The notes beneath the pieces are model-generated. The model was given only the letters and a program-made list of their open reading frames with translations, did not search any database and was not told the DNA's origin. Positions 1 to 8,703 of a DNA stretch of 64,000 nt are shown here, in pieces. Source of the DNA: Aliiglaciecola lipolytica (lineage in GTDB: Bacteria > Pseudomonadota > Gammaproteobacteria > Enterobacterales > Alteromonadaceae); NCBI RefSeq assembly GCF_018860635.1, contig NZ_JAHKPT010000035.1, positions 186,001 through 250,000 on the forward strand. Direction: 5' to 3'. Positions within the stretch are counted from its first letter, which is position 1. Every line of letters begins with the position of its first letter. A program made the translations under genes and the position numbers.

Positions 1-366
1 TTTGAAGTTGAGAAATATACTTTTAAATATATTACTGATGAAACCTACAAAAATCGAAAAATGTTTGTGGTTGAACAAACACCTGTAGATGAGTTTTCTG
101 GCTACACTCGACAAAAGGTTTGGATAGATCAAGAACGATACATCCCTTACAAAATAGAGTACTTTGATAAGAAAAATAGTTTATTAAAAACCCTTGAATT
201 AGATGAGTATACTTTATACTTAGATAAATATTGGCGTGCATTGCGCACTGAAATGTTTAATGAGCAAAATGGTAAAAGTACCGAGCTTATTACCCATGAA
301 ATTGAGTTTAAAACTGGACTAGAGGACAGTGACTTTGACAAGAATAGTCTCAAACGGGCGAGGTAG
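1..366 (+). CDS. LolA-like outer membrane lipoprotein-sorting protein (C-terminal part)
   Basis: The reading frame is open from the first base, so the gene starts upstream of the window and only its last 121 codons are visible. The fragment is a run of beta strands with the pattern VWIDQERYIPYKIEYFDKK, which I recognise from the LolA-like 'outer membrane lipoprotein-sorting protein' family, where a substrate-binding half-barrel lies in the periplasm. The stop lies inside the next gene (overlap of 38 nt), indicating translational coupling with the beta-barrel gene. In related bacteria such pairs often follow an RND/MMPL-type exporter; that gene is not visible here. Function by family only. Confidence 0.6.
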   Translation, partial: FEVEKYTFKYITDETYKNRKMFVVEQTPVDEFSGYTRQKVWIDQERYIPYKIEYFDKKNSLLKTLELDEYTLYLDKYWRALRTEMFNEQNGKSTELITHEIEFKTGLEDSDFDKNSLKRAR

Positions 367-1555
367 TACCGCTGCTCTAACATGCTTAGCGTTGCTATTT
401 ACTGCTTCTAATTCAGCCGCCAGTGATATTGAAATTCGCGGCTCAGCAGTGATTGAACAACGTTATTTTTTGCAGGATGCTTTGTATGAAGAGCAGGACC
501 GTGCGAACTTTTCTATCTACGGGTATGCTGAAATCTACAAAGCTTTCAATGATGGCGATGATAGCATTTCGTTCAAACCTTTTTATCGCATAGATCAAAA
601 CGACGATGAGCGAACTCATGCTGATATTCGCGAACTTATCTGGTTGCACGTTGGTGACGGTTGGGAAATGCGTACCGGCGTGGGTAAAGTGTTTTGGGGA
701 CAAACAGAATCCTTACATCTGGTTGATGTTATTAACCAAACCGATTCGATTGAAGCCATTGATGGTGAAGATAAGCTTGGCCAACCCATGGTCAACCTTT
801 CGTTAATTAGAGATTGGGGAACCACTTCTGTCTTCGTTTTACCTTACTTTCGTGAACGTACGTTTGCCGGATTAGATGGACGACCAAGGTTCGCGCTAGA
901 CGTTGATACTGATAATCCACTCTATGAGTCGGATGATGATGAAAATAATGTTGATTGGGCAGCCCGTTGGCAGCACACGTTAGGAATGTGGGAAGTTGGG
1001 GTCTCTTATTTTGATGGTACTTCTCGAGAGCCTATTTTAGTTCCTGAATTAAATGAAGACTCGGCTTTGCTTCGACCTTATTATCCTCAAATGCAACAGG
1101 CTGGTATCGATCTTCTTGCGGTAATGGGATCTTGGCTTATTAAGTTTGAAGGAATAAGCCGTAAAACTACAGCTGAAGATTACACTGCGTTAGTGGGAGG
1201 ATTTGAATATACCACTGTTGGTGTGTTTGACACTCAATTTGATTTGGGGTGGCTGATGGAGTACCAATATGATGGTCGGGACAATACTCTGCTCACACCG
1301 TCGCAGAATGATTTAATGCTTGGTACCCGCATTGTCTACAATGATATTGATGGCACTGAAATTCTGTTTGGTATTGTGCAAGATTTAGATGAAACCAATA
1401 GTCGTTCGGGCTTTATTGAAGCATCCAGTCGAATCAGTGACAACTGGAAGTGGCGTCTTGATGCCTGGTTTTTCTCTAGCGATACGCCAGATGAACCTAT
1501 TTATCAATATCGCCGTGATGATTTTGTTCAATTGAGTATGGAATTCTACTTTTAA
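329..1555 (+). CDS. Outer-membrane beta-barrel protein of unknown function
   Basis: 408 residues from a GTG start. A signal peptide covers roughly residues 1-31 (hydrophobic core ALTCLALLFTA, cleavage near SAAS). The rest alternates polar and aromatic residues like an outer-membrane barrel, is rich in Asp/Asn and Trp, and ends with an aromatic strand (LSMEFYF), the usual BAM recognition signature. The GTG start is chosen because it places the signal peptide at the extreme N terminus, even though it overlaps the preceding LolA-like gene by 38 nt. A perfect terminator hairpin follows the stop. I do not recognise a specific substrate; role in export or lipid/lipoprotein traffic is inferred from its partner. 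Confidence 0.6.
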   Translation: MTLTRIVSNGRGSTAALTCLALLFTASNSAASDIEIRGSAVIEQRYFLQDALYEEQDRANFSIYGYAEIYKAFNDGDDSISFKPFYRIDQNDDERTHADIRELIWLHVGDGWEMRTGVGKVFWGQTESLHLVDVINQTDSIEAIDGEDKLGQPMVNLSLIRDWGTTSVFVLPYFRERTFAGLDGRPRFALDVDTDNPLYESDDDENNVDWAARWQHTLGMWEVGVSYFDGTSREPILVPELNEDSALLRPYYPQMQQAGIDLLAVMGSWLIKFEGISRKTTAEDYTALVGGFEYTTVGVFDTQFDLGWLMEYQYDGRDNTLLTPSQNDLMLGTRIVYNDIDGTEILFGIVQDLDETNSRSGFIEASSRISDNWKWRLDAWFFSSDTPDEPIYQYRRDDFVQLSMEFYF

Positions 1556-1558
1556 TCT

Positions 1559-1585
1559 TAGCCGCCTAAATAGGCGGCTATTTTC
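1559..1585 (+). terminator. Rho-independent terminator after the beta-barrel gene
   Basis: A perfect 10-bp inverted repeat (TAGCCGCCTA / TAGGCGGCTA, 2-nt spacer) is followed by TTTTCT. The right arm contains the stop codon of the convergent minus-strand gene at 1578, so the hairpin sits exactly between two converging transcripts. The T tract is on the plus-strand side only. Confidence 0.8.
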
Positions 1586-3023
1586 TAACTGGACCAATGT
1601 AACTTGATGCAATAACGATATTATCGAGATACATATTGAAGTTGTTTTTAGGCTTAGCGACGCCACCAAAATAATAATTTAACCATACTTTTTCTATTTT
1701 AAGTTTATCCGTATCTCTGAAGTGCATATTTTCCCGTTCATAAATGAGTATTCCATCTATCCATACTCTGAAAATACCATCGTTATCACCAGGGGTATTT
1801 AATTTGATATATTGTTCAATTGAATACCAGCGTCCCGGTTTCATTGTCGATAACTCGTCTCCCCAAGATATAGTTTTGCCATATTTGTTCTTGGTATCCA
1901 CTTCGTAAAGGTAACTACCGATTGGCATTCGGCCTCCCCATTCAAGGTTTGATGAAGGCACAGTTTGAAAAAATGATCCACGTACCGACCATCCATTTTT
2001 TCCATTGTTTGGCCGACCACCCCAGCCGGCTTTGTTGTATGTGCCGCTGAAGCCTGGCAGTTTTCCACCACCACTAACCTTAGCGCCTGGAGCTAACATC
2101 GAATAATATCTAAAATAAGCTTCTTCGGGCTCACGTCCAATTTCCTTAGCAAAATAATAGTCGAGGTTACCGGCTAGATTACGAGAAGTTCTAAATTGAA
2201 TATTCACGCTGTTGCCGGGCTGACCAGTAAAGTGTCTAACGTTTTTGTGTTTTATAAATTGTAACTCTCCAGTGTTTTGCCATTTGGGTTCAGACATGCC
2301 AATTTTATTCTTAATCTCGTTTAACCAACTTTGCTCGTCAAAATCATCAGCATAATAAACTGCGCTATCTTGTTTAATTCCTTTATCTAGTATGTATTTT
2401 TGTGCAATCCCGTTAACTTCTGGCAGCCGAGATGGCGGAACATAATCTATTTGATCTGTTTGCAGCGTCGACTTGCCGTACTGACGTTTTGTCGTGGTGA
2501 GAAGTAACTTAAGATTTTTCAAAGATTGCCAATCGATATCTTCGCTAAACTGGAATTTCAGCAGCACACTATGTCCACCTCCAGCTTTAATAATCGACTT
2601 AGATCCATCTGGTTTACGATTTTTTTTAGCCACAAAGGTATCTATTTCCGCTAACAATAAACGCTTTTTATCGCCTTCTACAAAGGTTAATTGAGGTGCA
2701 TTGTATCCACCTTTTTCAACGCTGTGGAAATCGGCCACGCCTTTGTTTCCTGGGGCGGCGGAAATGGTAATCATTAGTGGATTAGTTAATTTAACAGACG
2801 ATAGGTCGATGCTAATAGTGTGCTCACGATCCAGATCCTGAACTTCAAACTCATTTAAATGCCGGGCATACTTTTTATGGAATTTAGCAAAATTACCTTC
2901 AGGCCAATATATTTGGGCCATATTACTGGCGTAATTGAAGGTAACACTGTTGTCGAATATTTGTGCTTCAGAAGGCAGCGTGAAAAATATTAAAGAATAT
3001 AAAGATAAAAATAAGTTTTTCAT
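1578..3023 (-). CDS. Secreted polysaccharide lyase family 14-like protein
   Basis: 481 residues with an N-terminal signal peptide (about residues 1-20, MKNLFLSLYSLIFFTLPSEA). The C-terminal half, about residues 290-475, resembles the PL14 alginate/uronate lyase fold: a GGKLPGFSGTYNKAGWGGR stretch, then a YEVDTKNKYGKTISWG segment and LNTPGDNDGIFRVWIDG. The N-terminal half has no family I can name. It is the last gene of the minus-strand set with the beta-helix protein, decarboxylase and acyl-CoA ligase, which suggests trimming or modification of the exopolysaccharide made by this locus. Catalytic activity is inferred; I could not confirm active-site residues. Confidence 0.6.
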   Translation of the reverse strand: MKNLFLSLYSLIFFTLPSEAQIFDNSVTFNYASNMAQIYWPEGNFAKFHKKYARHLNEFEVQDLDREHTISIDLSSVKLTNPLMITISAAPGNKGVADFHSVEKGGYNAPQLTFVEGDKKRLLLAEIDTFVAKKNRKPDGSKSIIKAGGGHSVLLKFQFSEDIDWQSLKNLKLLLTTTKRQYGKSTLQTDQIDYVPPSRLPEVNGIAQKYILDKGIKQDSAVYYADDFDEQSWLNEIKNKIGMSEPKWQNTGELQFIKHKNVRHFTGQPGNSVNIQFRTSRNLAGNLDYYFAKEIGREPEEAYFRYYSMLAPGAKVSGGGKLPGFSGTYNKAGWGGRPNNGKNGWSVRGSFFQTVPSSNLEWGGRMPIGSYLYEVDTKNKYGKTISWGDELSTMKPGRWYSIEQYIKLNTPGDNDGIFRVWIDGILIYERENMHFRDTDKLKIEKVWLNYYFGGVAKPKNNFNMYLDNIVIASSYIGPVRK

Positions 3024-3047
3024 TTTAACTGAGTAGGCTGTGAGCTG

Positions 3048-4340
3048 TTATTTAACCATAACATTGTCTCGTTGACTTATAAATGCATTGTCTCTGGCAT
3101 TAATACGCCCATTTAATCTATTATCAAATATTTTCACTGAAGTTTGTTTATAGCGAGCATCTATACCGACAGAGTTCAATATGGTGTTTCCGCTTATTTC
3201 TGTGTCGGCAGCTTTATTGAGATAGATGCTCACATCATTGATACAGTTAAGTACTAGGTTATTTTTTATCTTTCCCGCAAAATGCTCATATTCACAATCT
3301 GTATTTTGACAAAATTGACCCTGAGTGCCCCCATCTCCGAATGATAAGCCCACCCGAACATCTAAGCTCGATTGATAAGGTAAATGCCACGCACAATTCA
3401 CCACATTATTGCTAAACACACCACCTGAGCCTCCGCCCTTCATAAACCCTCCGTATGTTACTGAAACTCTACCACTTAATTGGCGAGCAAAGTCAGCAAT
3501 GAAATTGTTATCAACAAGCCAATTGTTTCCTCCTACCACATCTATTGGCGTCGCTGGGGTGTCGGTTTTTCGTAAGGTTTGATTATAAAAATCATTGTGT
3601 TGTACTAACACGTTATCAGCAAATACTGCGGGGCTTTGTTGGTAGTTTCCATTGGCTTTCAAGGCGGCGTTAAAATCGATAAATTGATTATTAATTAGTT
3701 GGGTTTGATCAGCATTACCATACATATGGATTGCATGTTCGCAATATCTTTGTTGACCACAGGCTCCTTGGAATGTGAGATTTTCAATGCGCCAATTGCT
3801 TTTATTTAAATATATACCCTCTGTATTTTTAATTTCCAAAATGCTGGTACCCGGCACGCTGCTTAATAGTCGAATAGGACTGTCTTGACTACCGTGGTGT
3901 CTCACTTCAAGACGTTTTAGAATAGAATAATGACCTGGATAGAGCAGAATCACATCGCCTTTTCGAGCCTTCAACATTGCAGATCGTAACTCTTCGACGT
4001 TTTGCACGGGGTAAAAATTGGAAGCCAGTAATGACAGTGCTTTAATACTGTGAGAATCAATTATTTTGTTATGGTCAACTCCAACCCCAGAGGCTTCTTT
4101 ATCAAACGGAATCAGTGATGGTTGAGGTATGAGTTTGAGGAACAAGTCAGCACTTTTTAACAGCGTAAGCCTTATTCCCCAATTTTTATGCAGATTAATT
4201 TGTACGTACTGACGGCCTTTGATTGTTAGCTCTTTTGCGTAATCTGTTTGTAGAAAAATCAGAACAACTGCAGAAGCAATAAAGACGAAAAAAGCGCAAG
4301 CGATAGCAAGCTTTTTAACGCCAGCCTTATTAAATTTCAT
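3048..4340 (-). CDS. Right-handed parallel beta-helix protein (PL6/chondroitinase-B-like), membrane-anchored
   Basis: 430 residues. An uncleaved hydrophobic segment lies at about residues 11-31 and anchors a large periplasmic domain. Residues about 110-420 show the repeats of a right-handed beta-helix: GDVILLYPGHYS followed by repeated N-x-F/V-x-x-N units such as INNQFIDFN, VQHNDFYN and VDNNFIADF, as in polysaccharide lyase 6 and related carbohydrate-binding proteins. Only 24 nt separate it from the PL14-like gene downstream and 21 nt from the decarboxylase upstream, so all are probably one transcript. It may act on the exopolysaccharide in the periplasm; lyase versus epimerase versus binding role cannot be decided here. 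Confidence 0.65.
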   Translation of the reverse strand: MKFNKAGVKKLAIACAFFVFIASAVVLIFLQTDYAKELTIKGRQYVQINLHKNWGIRLTLLKSADLFLKLIPQPSLIPFDKEASGVGVDHNKIIDSHSIKALSLLASNFYPVQNVEELRSAMLKARKGDVILLYPGHYSILKRLEVRHHGSQDSPIRLLSSVPGTSILEIKNTEGIYLNKSNWRIENLTFQGACGQQRYCEHAIHMYGNADQTQLINNQFIDFNAALKANGNYQQSPAVFADNVLVQHNDFYNQTLRKTDTPATPIDVVGGNNWLVDNNFIADFARQLSGRVSVTYGGFMKGGGSGGVFSNNVVNCAWHLPYQSSLDVRVGLSFGDGGTQGQFCQNTDCEYEHFAGKIKNNLVLNCINDVSIYLNKAADTEISGNTILNSVGIDARYKQTSVKIFDNRLNGRINARDNAFISQRDNVMVK

Positions 4341-4361
4341 AAACTATTAAGCCAGGTTAAT

Positions 4362-5597
4362 TTACAGCAAAATTTCAACTACATGTGGGTGGCCTAAAAA
4401 GTCTTGAGGGCTTGCTGTTGGACCGTAAGCACCAGATTGAAATACCACCAACCAATCGCCTATTTGCGGGTCTGTTAACATCATTTTGTCGGCTAGCGTA
4501 TCTAAGGGAGTGCATAAAGGACCGACGGCGGTAACGGCTTCTGTGCCTTGGCCTAGATTCATTTTATTACCGATTGCCACTGGGTAGTTTTTACGAATCA
4601 CTTGACCAAAATTACCTGAATTTGAAAGGTGATGATGTAAACCACCATTGGTCATTAAGTAGGTGTGGCCCCGCGACACTTTTTTATCCGTTATTTTACT
4701 GACATAAATTCCAGCTTCGGCCACCACAAATCGACCTAATTCAATGATCAGTTCCATTTGAGCTAAATTTGGATATTTAGACAACAGTGTCGCCAGATTA
4801 TCTCCAATTGGTGCAAGGTCTAATCTAGTTTCTCCTGGAAAATATGGGATACCAAAGCCACCCCCTAAATTAATTGTTTCGACGCTAACTGGAGTCACAT
4901 CTAAAAGACGCTGGGCTAATTCGAATGTATTGTTATGGGCATCAATAATAGCTTCTTGTTTGAGGTTTTGAGATCCCCAAAATATGTGGAAACCGCGAAA
5001 TTGTATTTTTTTGTAATCGAGTGTTGGCAGAATTTCAAACAAACGTTCTTCGTCAATACCAAACTGCTTCGGACCACCCCCCATTTTCATACCCGAGGCT
5101 TTGAGCTCAAAGGCAGGGTTAACGCGAAACGCAATGATCGGCAATATTCCTACTTGCTGACCTATTTCGATGGCCCGCGCTAGTTCCAGCTCTGATTCCA
5201 CATGTAATGTGACACCGGCACAAATAGCGGATTTAATTTCAGCTTGTTGTTTGGCTGGACCTGCGAAACTAATGTCTTTTACCGGCATACCAGATTGGAT
5301 AGCAATTAACATTTCTTTTTGCGATGCTACATCGAAGCCCTCTACCCATTCGCACATGGCATTCACCAGTGGCGGGTAGGGATTGGCTTTAATTGCATAA
5401 TGTAATTTTATTGCGTCAGGTATTGCTTGATTAAATTTGTCTATTTGTGCTTTTACGATTTTTTTGTCGTAAGCATAAAACACTGATTTATCAAGCATTG
5501 CTTCGATGGTGTCAAGATTTTTTCCACCCACTAAAATCTGCTGATGATCGGTCTCGAATTGGTCCATAGGGGCGTGCACGGGAGTGGGTTTAGACAT
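4362..5597 (-). CDS. Pyridoxal-dependent decarboxylase, exosortase A system-associated
   Basis: 411 residues of the fold-type III PLP decarboxylase (LysA/ornithine decarboxylase) superfamily. The PLP lysine is in LHYAIKANPYPP (about K70), and the cofactor-phosphate loop is NLGGGFGIPYFPGE. Length and the downstream position after an AMP-dependent ligase match the family found only next to exosortase A (PEP-CTERM) polysaccharide clusters. Its start overlaps the end of the ligase gene by 8 nt, indicating coupled translation. It probably decarboxylates an amino acid that is then loaded or attached as a substituent in exopolysaccharide synthesis; the true substrate is unknown. Confidence 0.85.
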   Translation of the reverse strand: MSKPTPVHAPMDQFETDHQQILVGGKNLDTIEAMLDKSVFYAYDKKIVKAQIDKFNQAIPDAIKLHYAIKANPYPPLVNAMCEWVEGFDVASQKEMLIAIQSGMPVKDISFAGPAKQQAEIKSAICAGVTLHVESELELARAIEIGQQVGILPIIAFRVNPAFELKASGMKMGGGPKQFGIDEERLFEILPTLDYKKIQFRGFHIFWGSQNLKQEAIIDAHNNTFELAQRLLDVTPVSVETINLGGGFGIPYFPGETRLDLAPIGDNLATLLSKYPNLAQMELIIELGRFVVAEAGIYVSKITDKKVSRGHTYLMTNGGLHHHLSNSGNFGQVIRKNYPVAIGNKMNLGQGTEAVTAVGPLCTPLDTLADKMMLTDPQIGDWLVVFQSGAYGPTASPQDFLGHPHVVEILL

Positions 5598-7167
5598 TTT
5601 CGTACTTTTCCTTTACTTCTTTATTAAGCAAACTGCGGTCAACTTTACCATTTGGATTGCGTGGAAGCGACGTTCTGAATTCGACGTATTTGGGGTGCAT
5701 GAAATTGGGCATGGCCTTTTTGCACATCGCCAATATTTCTTTTTCGGAATGTTTTGCATTTTCTTTGAGTACAAGCAATAACGTAATGGCTTGCCCCAGC
5801 TCAGAGTCCTTTACACCACTGGCTATGGCCTCAGCAATATCACTGGCTCCTTGATAACATGCCTCCTCAACTTCCATTGGGCTGACTCGGTAGCCCGAAG
5901 TTTTAATCATTTCATCTTTGCGCCCTACAAAGTACAGGAAGCCTTCATCATCTCGTTTAACCGTATCTCCTGACCAAACGGCCATTTCTTGCAATACTAA
6001 ACCGCCAAGCTGAGCGGGCACAGGTTTAAATCGTTCAGCTGTTTTAGCCGGATCGTTCCAGTAGCCTAGGCTGACATGAGGACCTCTGTGGACCAGTTCA
6101 CCGGGCTCATCGACATCACATTCAGTGCCATCCTCTCTAACAACCATTACCTCTGCATTAGGAATGGCTTTACCCATGGAGCCGATTTTGTCATCCACTA
6201 AAGCAGGATCCAAATAAGTACTACGAAAGGCTTCAGTCAAGCCATACATCAAGTAAGGTTTTGCATTGGGGAATGTTGCGCGAATCGAGGTTAGGGTTAC
6301 CTGCGGCATAGCACCACCGGAATTGGTGAAATAGCGTAAATTTTCGGTTGCTTCTGTTGTCCATTTAGCTTTCATTAATTGTTGCCATAGTGGCGGCACA
6401 GCTGCTAGACCGGTGACTTGATGTTGCGCCATTGCTTTCACAACATCACCTGCCAAAAAGTAGTCCATTAGCACTACGGTTGCACCACACAACAATCCAG
6501 TAGTAATTTGGCTTAGTCCATAATCAAAACTCAAAGGTAGCAGTGCTAAAAGCACATCTGATTGATCATTTTCTAAGTATTCGGCGACGCTAATTGCCCC
6601 TACAACAATATTGCGATGAGACAACACAACCCCTTTGGGTCTGCCAGTGCTGCCTGATGTATACAAGATGGCAGCCATGTCATTGTCGGTGCGATGTACA
6701 TGTTTCAACGCTTGAATTGGTAAATCTGAGAGTAACGAAAAAGACACGCCATCAATGCTAAACGCGGGTAGTTTGTCGGTGAGTATTACTTGTTGTAGAG
6801 CAGGGCAGTTGGATAATACCGGTTCAAGAGATTTAAGTCTGTCACTGCTAGTAATCAGAATTTTGACATCACAGTCATTTAGGATGTGTCGAACTTGCGG
6901 CCCTTTTAAAACCGAATTCACTGGAACGAACACACCGTTTGCGCGACTAATTGCGAATAAACTTACGATAGTCTCAGGCAATTTGGGTAGGAAAACCGCG
7001 ACCCGATCGTGCCGTTCTACCCCGATAGATTGAAGACCACAGGCCAAATTCAAAACATTATTTGCAAGTTCTTCATAAGTCATTTTCGTTTGTTTGAAAA
7101 TTAACGCAGACTTTTGAGCATGCTGTTTAGCTGATTCCGATACTAACTCATCAAAAAACGTTACCAT
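5590..7167 (-). CDS. Acyl-CoA ligase (AMP-forming), exosortase A system-associated
   Basis: 525 residues of the ANL adenylating superfamily. The P-loop-like motif AAILYTSGSTGRPKGV (about residues 166-181), YGLTEAFRSTY, the SGDTVKRDDEGFLYFVGRKDEMIKTSG hinge and the C-terminal catalytic lysine region NPNGKVDR are all present, so the enzyme looks active. It is expected to adenylate a carboxylate and pass it to CoA or, more likely here, to the acyl carrier protein encoded divergently at 7302. First gene of the minus-strand set and overlapping the decarboxylase by 8 nt. The exosortase A association is family knowledge; the acyl substrate is not known. Confidence 0.85.
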   Translation of the reverse strand: MVTFFDELVSESAKQHAQKSALIFKQTKMTYEELANNVLNLACGLQSIGVERHDRVAVFLPKLPETIVSLFAISRANGVFVPVNSVLKGPQVRHILNDCDVKILITSSDRLKSLEPVLSNCPALQQVILTDKLPAFSIDGVSFSLLSDLPIQALKHVHRTDNDMAAILYTSGSTGRPKGVVLSHRNIVVGAISVAEYLENDQSDVLLALLPLSFDYGLSQITTGLLCGATVVLMDYFLAGDVVKAMAQHQVTGLAAVPPLWQQLMKAKWTTEATENLRYFTNSGGAMPQVTLTSIRATFPNAKPYLMYGLTEAFRSTYLDPALVDDKIGSMGKAIPNAEVMVVREDGTECDVDEPGELVHRGPHVSLGYWNDPAKTAERFKPVPAQLGGLVLQEMAVWSGDTVKRDDEGFLYFVGRKDEMIKTSGYRVSPMEVEEACYQGASDIAEAIASGVKDSELGQAITLLLVLKENAKHSEKEILAMCKKAMPNFMHPKYVEFRTSLPRNPNGKVDRSLLNKEVKEKYENV

Positions 7168-7244
7168 TTTTAATACTTATCTCTTGTTTATGGGTTGCAA
7201 CTATTTCTTATTACTTTAAATAATGGAACAATACATTAACGGAT

Positions 7245-7265
7245 GATAGAGATTAATGCTCTATC
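7245..7265. promoter_or_regulatory. Inverted repeat between divergent acyl-CoA ligase and ACP genes
   Basis: A perfect 7-bp inverted repeat (GATAGAG, 7-nt spacer, CTCTATC) lies in the 134-nt divergent intergenic region, 36 nt before the ACP start. It could be an operator shared by both transcripts or a 5'-leader hairpin. No known regulator consensus is recognised. Confidence 0.35.
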
Positions 7266-7301
7266 TAGCGAAAAAATTATAATAATACAGGTACTAAGAG
7301 T

Positions 7302-7544
7302 ATGAATACAGCTGCGTCTGTGAAAGAAATATTAATTGATGTTTTACAATTATCCAGTGATGTTGAATTTGATGAAGAAACTCCCCTGTTAGGCGCAATC
7401 CCTGAATTTGATTCAATGGCGGTAGTAACAGTGTTAACGTCGATAGAAGACACTTTTGGTGTTGAGGTCGATGATGATGAAATAAGCGCTGATATATTCG
7501 AGACATTTGGTGCCTTGTGCGGATATGTAGAAACCAAAGTCTAG
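7302..7544 (+). CDS. Acyl carrier protein (exosortase-associated locus)
   Basis: 80-residue acidic carrier protein. The phosphopantetheine attachment serine is S38 in the motif EFDSMAVV, equivalent to the DSL motif of standard ACPs, and the helix pattern of an ACP surrounds it. It is divergent from the acyl-CoA ligase and 25 nt before wecB, so it links the ligase/decarboxylase pair to the polysaccharide precursor genes. Probable role: carrying the activated acyl or aminoacyl group on its phosphopantetheine arm during decoration of the polysaccharide. It is not the fatty-acid AcpP, judging by context and motif. Confidence 0.85.
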   Translation: MNTAASVKEILIDVLQLSSDVEFDEETPLLGAIPEFDSMAVVTVLTSIEDTFGVEVDDDEISADIFETFGALCGYVETKV

Positions 7545-7569
7545 TTTACCTAATCAATAAAGAGTCATT

Positions 7570-8694
7570 ATGAAATATCAAAAAATTATGTTGGTGTTTG
7601 GGACCCGTCCTGAAGCGATAAAGATGGCGCCATTAGCAATTGAGCTTAAAAAACATAGCCAGTTAGATGTGTCAGTTTGTGTGACCGCACAACATCGTCA
7701 AATGCTTGATCAAGTATTGTCGCTTTTTGAACTGACACCAGACTTTGATTTAGATTTAATGCAACCTGGGCAAGATTTATACGACATTACCACTCGGGCA
7801 TTGTTGGGATTACGGGATGTTTTCAGTGAAGCCAAACCAGACTTAATTTTAGTTCATGGTGATACCACAACCACTTTTGCAGCATCCTTAGCTGCATTTT
7901 ATCAACGTATACCTGTGGGTCATGTGGAAGCTGGGCTTCGCACCGGTGATATCTATAGTCCTTGGCCTGAAGAGATTAACCGCAAATTGACCGGTGCCTT
8001 AACCAAACTGCATTTCGCACCCACGCCAAAAGCTGAAGCTAATTTGTTGGTGGAGAACATATCTAAAGATTCTGTATTTGTCACAGGCAATACTGTCATA
8101 GACGCGCTCATTCAGGTGGAAAATAAAATAGCCACTAATACAGCATTGAATAGTGAACTTGCCAGTCGATTTGAGTTTTTGGATGCAAATAAAAAGCTCA
8201 TTCTCGTCACCGGCCATCGTCGCGAGAGTTTTGGAGATGGCTTTGAGAATATATGTAGGGCGTTAAAAACCTTAGCTGAGCAAGAAAACGTACAGGTACT
8301 TTATCCTGTGCATTTAAATCCTAATGTACAAGAGCCGGTCAATCGTTTGTTAGCAAATACGCCAGACGTATTTCTAATTGATCCGCAAGATTACCTTCCT
8401 TTTGTGTACCTAATGAGCCGAGCTCACATTATTCTTACCGATTCTGGTGGCGTGCAAGAAGAAGCGCCCTCTATTGGTAAGCCTGTATTGGTAATGCGCA
8501 ACACAACCGAAAGACCAGAAGCAGTTGAAGCCGGTACGGTTAAATTGGTTGGTACGGATTACGATAAAATAGTTGAAAATGCGTTTGCGCTGTTAAATGA
8601 TGAGAAAGCTTATCAGGCAATGTCTTTCGCCCATAATCCTTATGGAGATGGCAAAGCATGTCAACGAATAGCGGATTTAATTATAAATAACTAA
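7570..8694 (+). CDS. wecB: UDP-N-acetylglucosamine 2-epimerase (non-hydrolysing)
   Basis: 374 residues, the usual length. It interconverts UDP-GlcNAc and UDP-ManNAc in the cytoplasm. Recognised by the start [14 protein letters not shown], the [17 protein letters not shown] and [10 protein letters not shown] motifs, [10 protein letters not shown], and [21 protein letters not shown] near residue 290. It lies 25 nt after the ACP gene and 9 nt before wecC, forming one operon that yields UDP-ManNAcA. Here it most likely serves the exopolysaccharide rather than enterobacterial common antigen, since no other wec gene is nearby. Confidence 0.93.
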   Translation: MKYQKIMLVFGTRPEAIKMAPLAIELKKHSQLDVSVCVTAQHRQMLDQVLSLFELTPDFDLDLMQPGQDLYDITTRALLGLRDVFSEAKPDLILVHGDTTTTFAASLAAFYQRIPVGHVEAGLRTGDIYSPWPEEINRKLTGALTKLHFAPTPKAEANLLVENISKDSVFVTGNTVIDALIQVENKIATNTALNSELASRFEFLDANKKLILVTGHRRESFGDGFENICRALKTLAEQENVQVLYPVHLNPNVQEPVNRLLANTPDVFLIDPQDYLPFVYLMSRAHIILTDSGGVQEEAPSIGKPVLVMRNTTERPEAVEAGTVKLVGTDYDKIVENAFALLNDEKAYQAMSFAHNPYGDGKACQRIADLIINN

Positions 8695-8703
8695 GGGAAA
8701 AAC

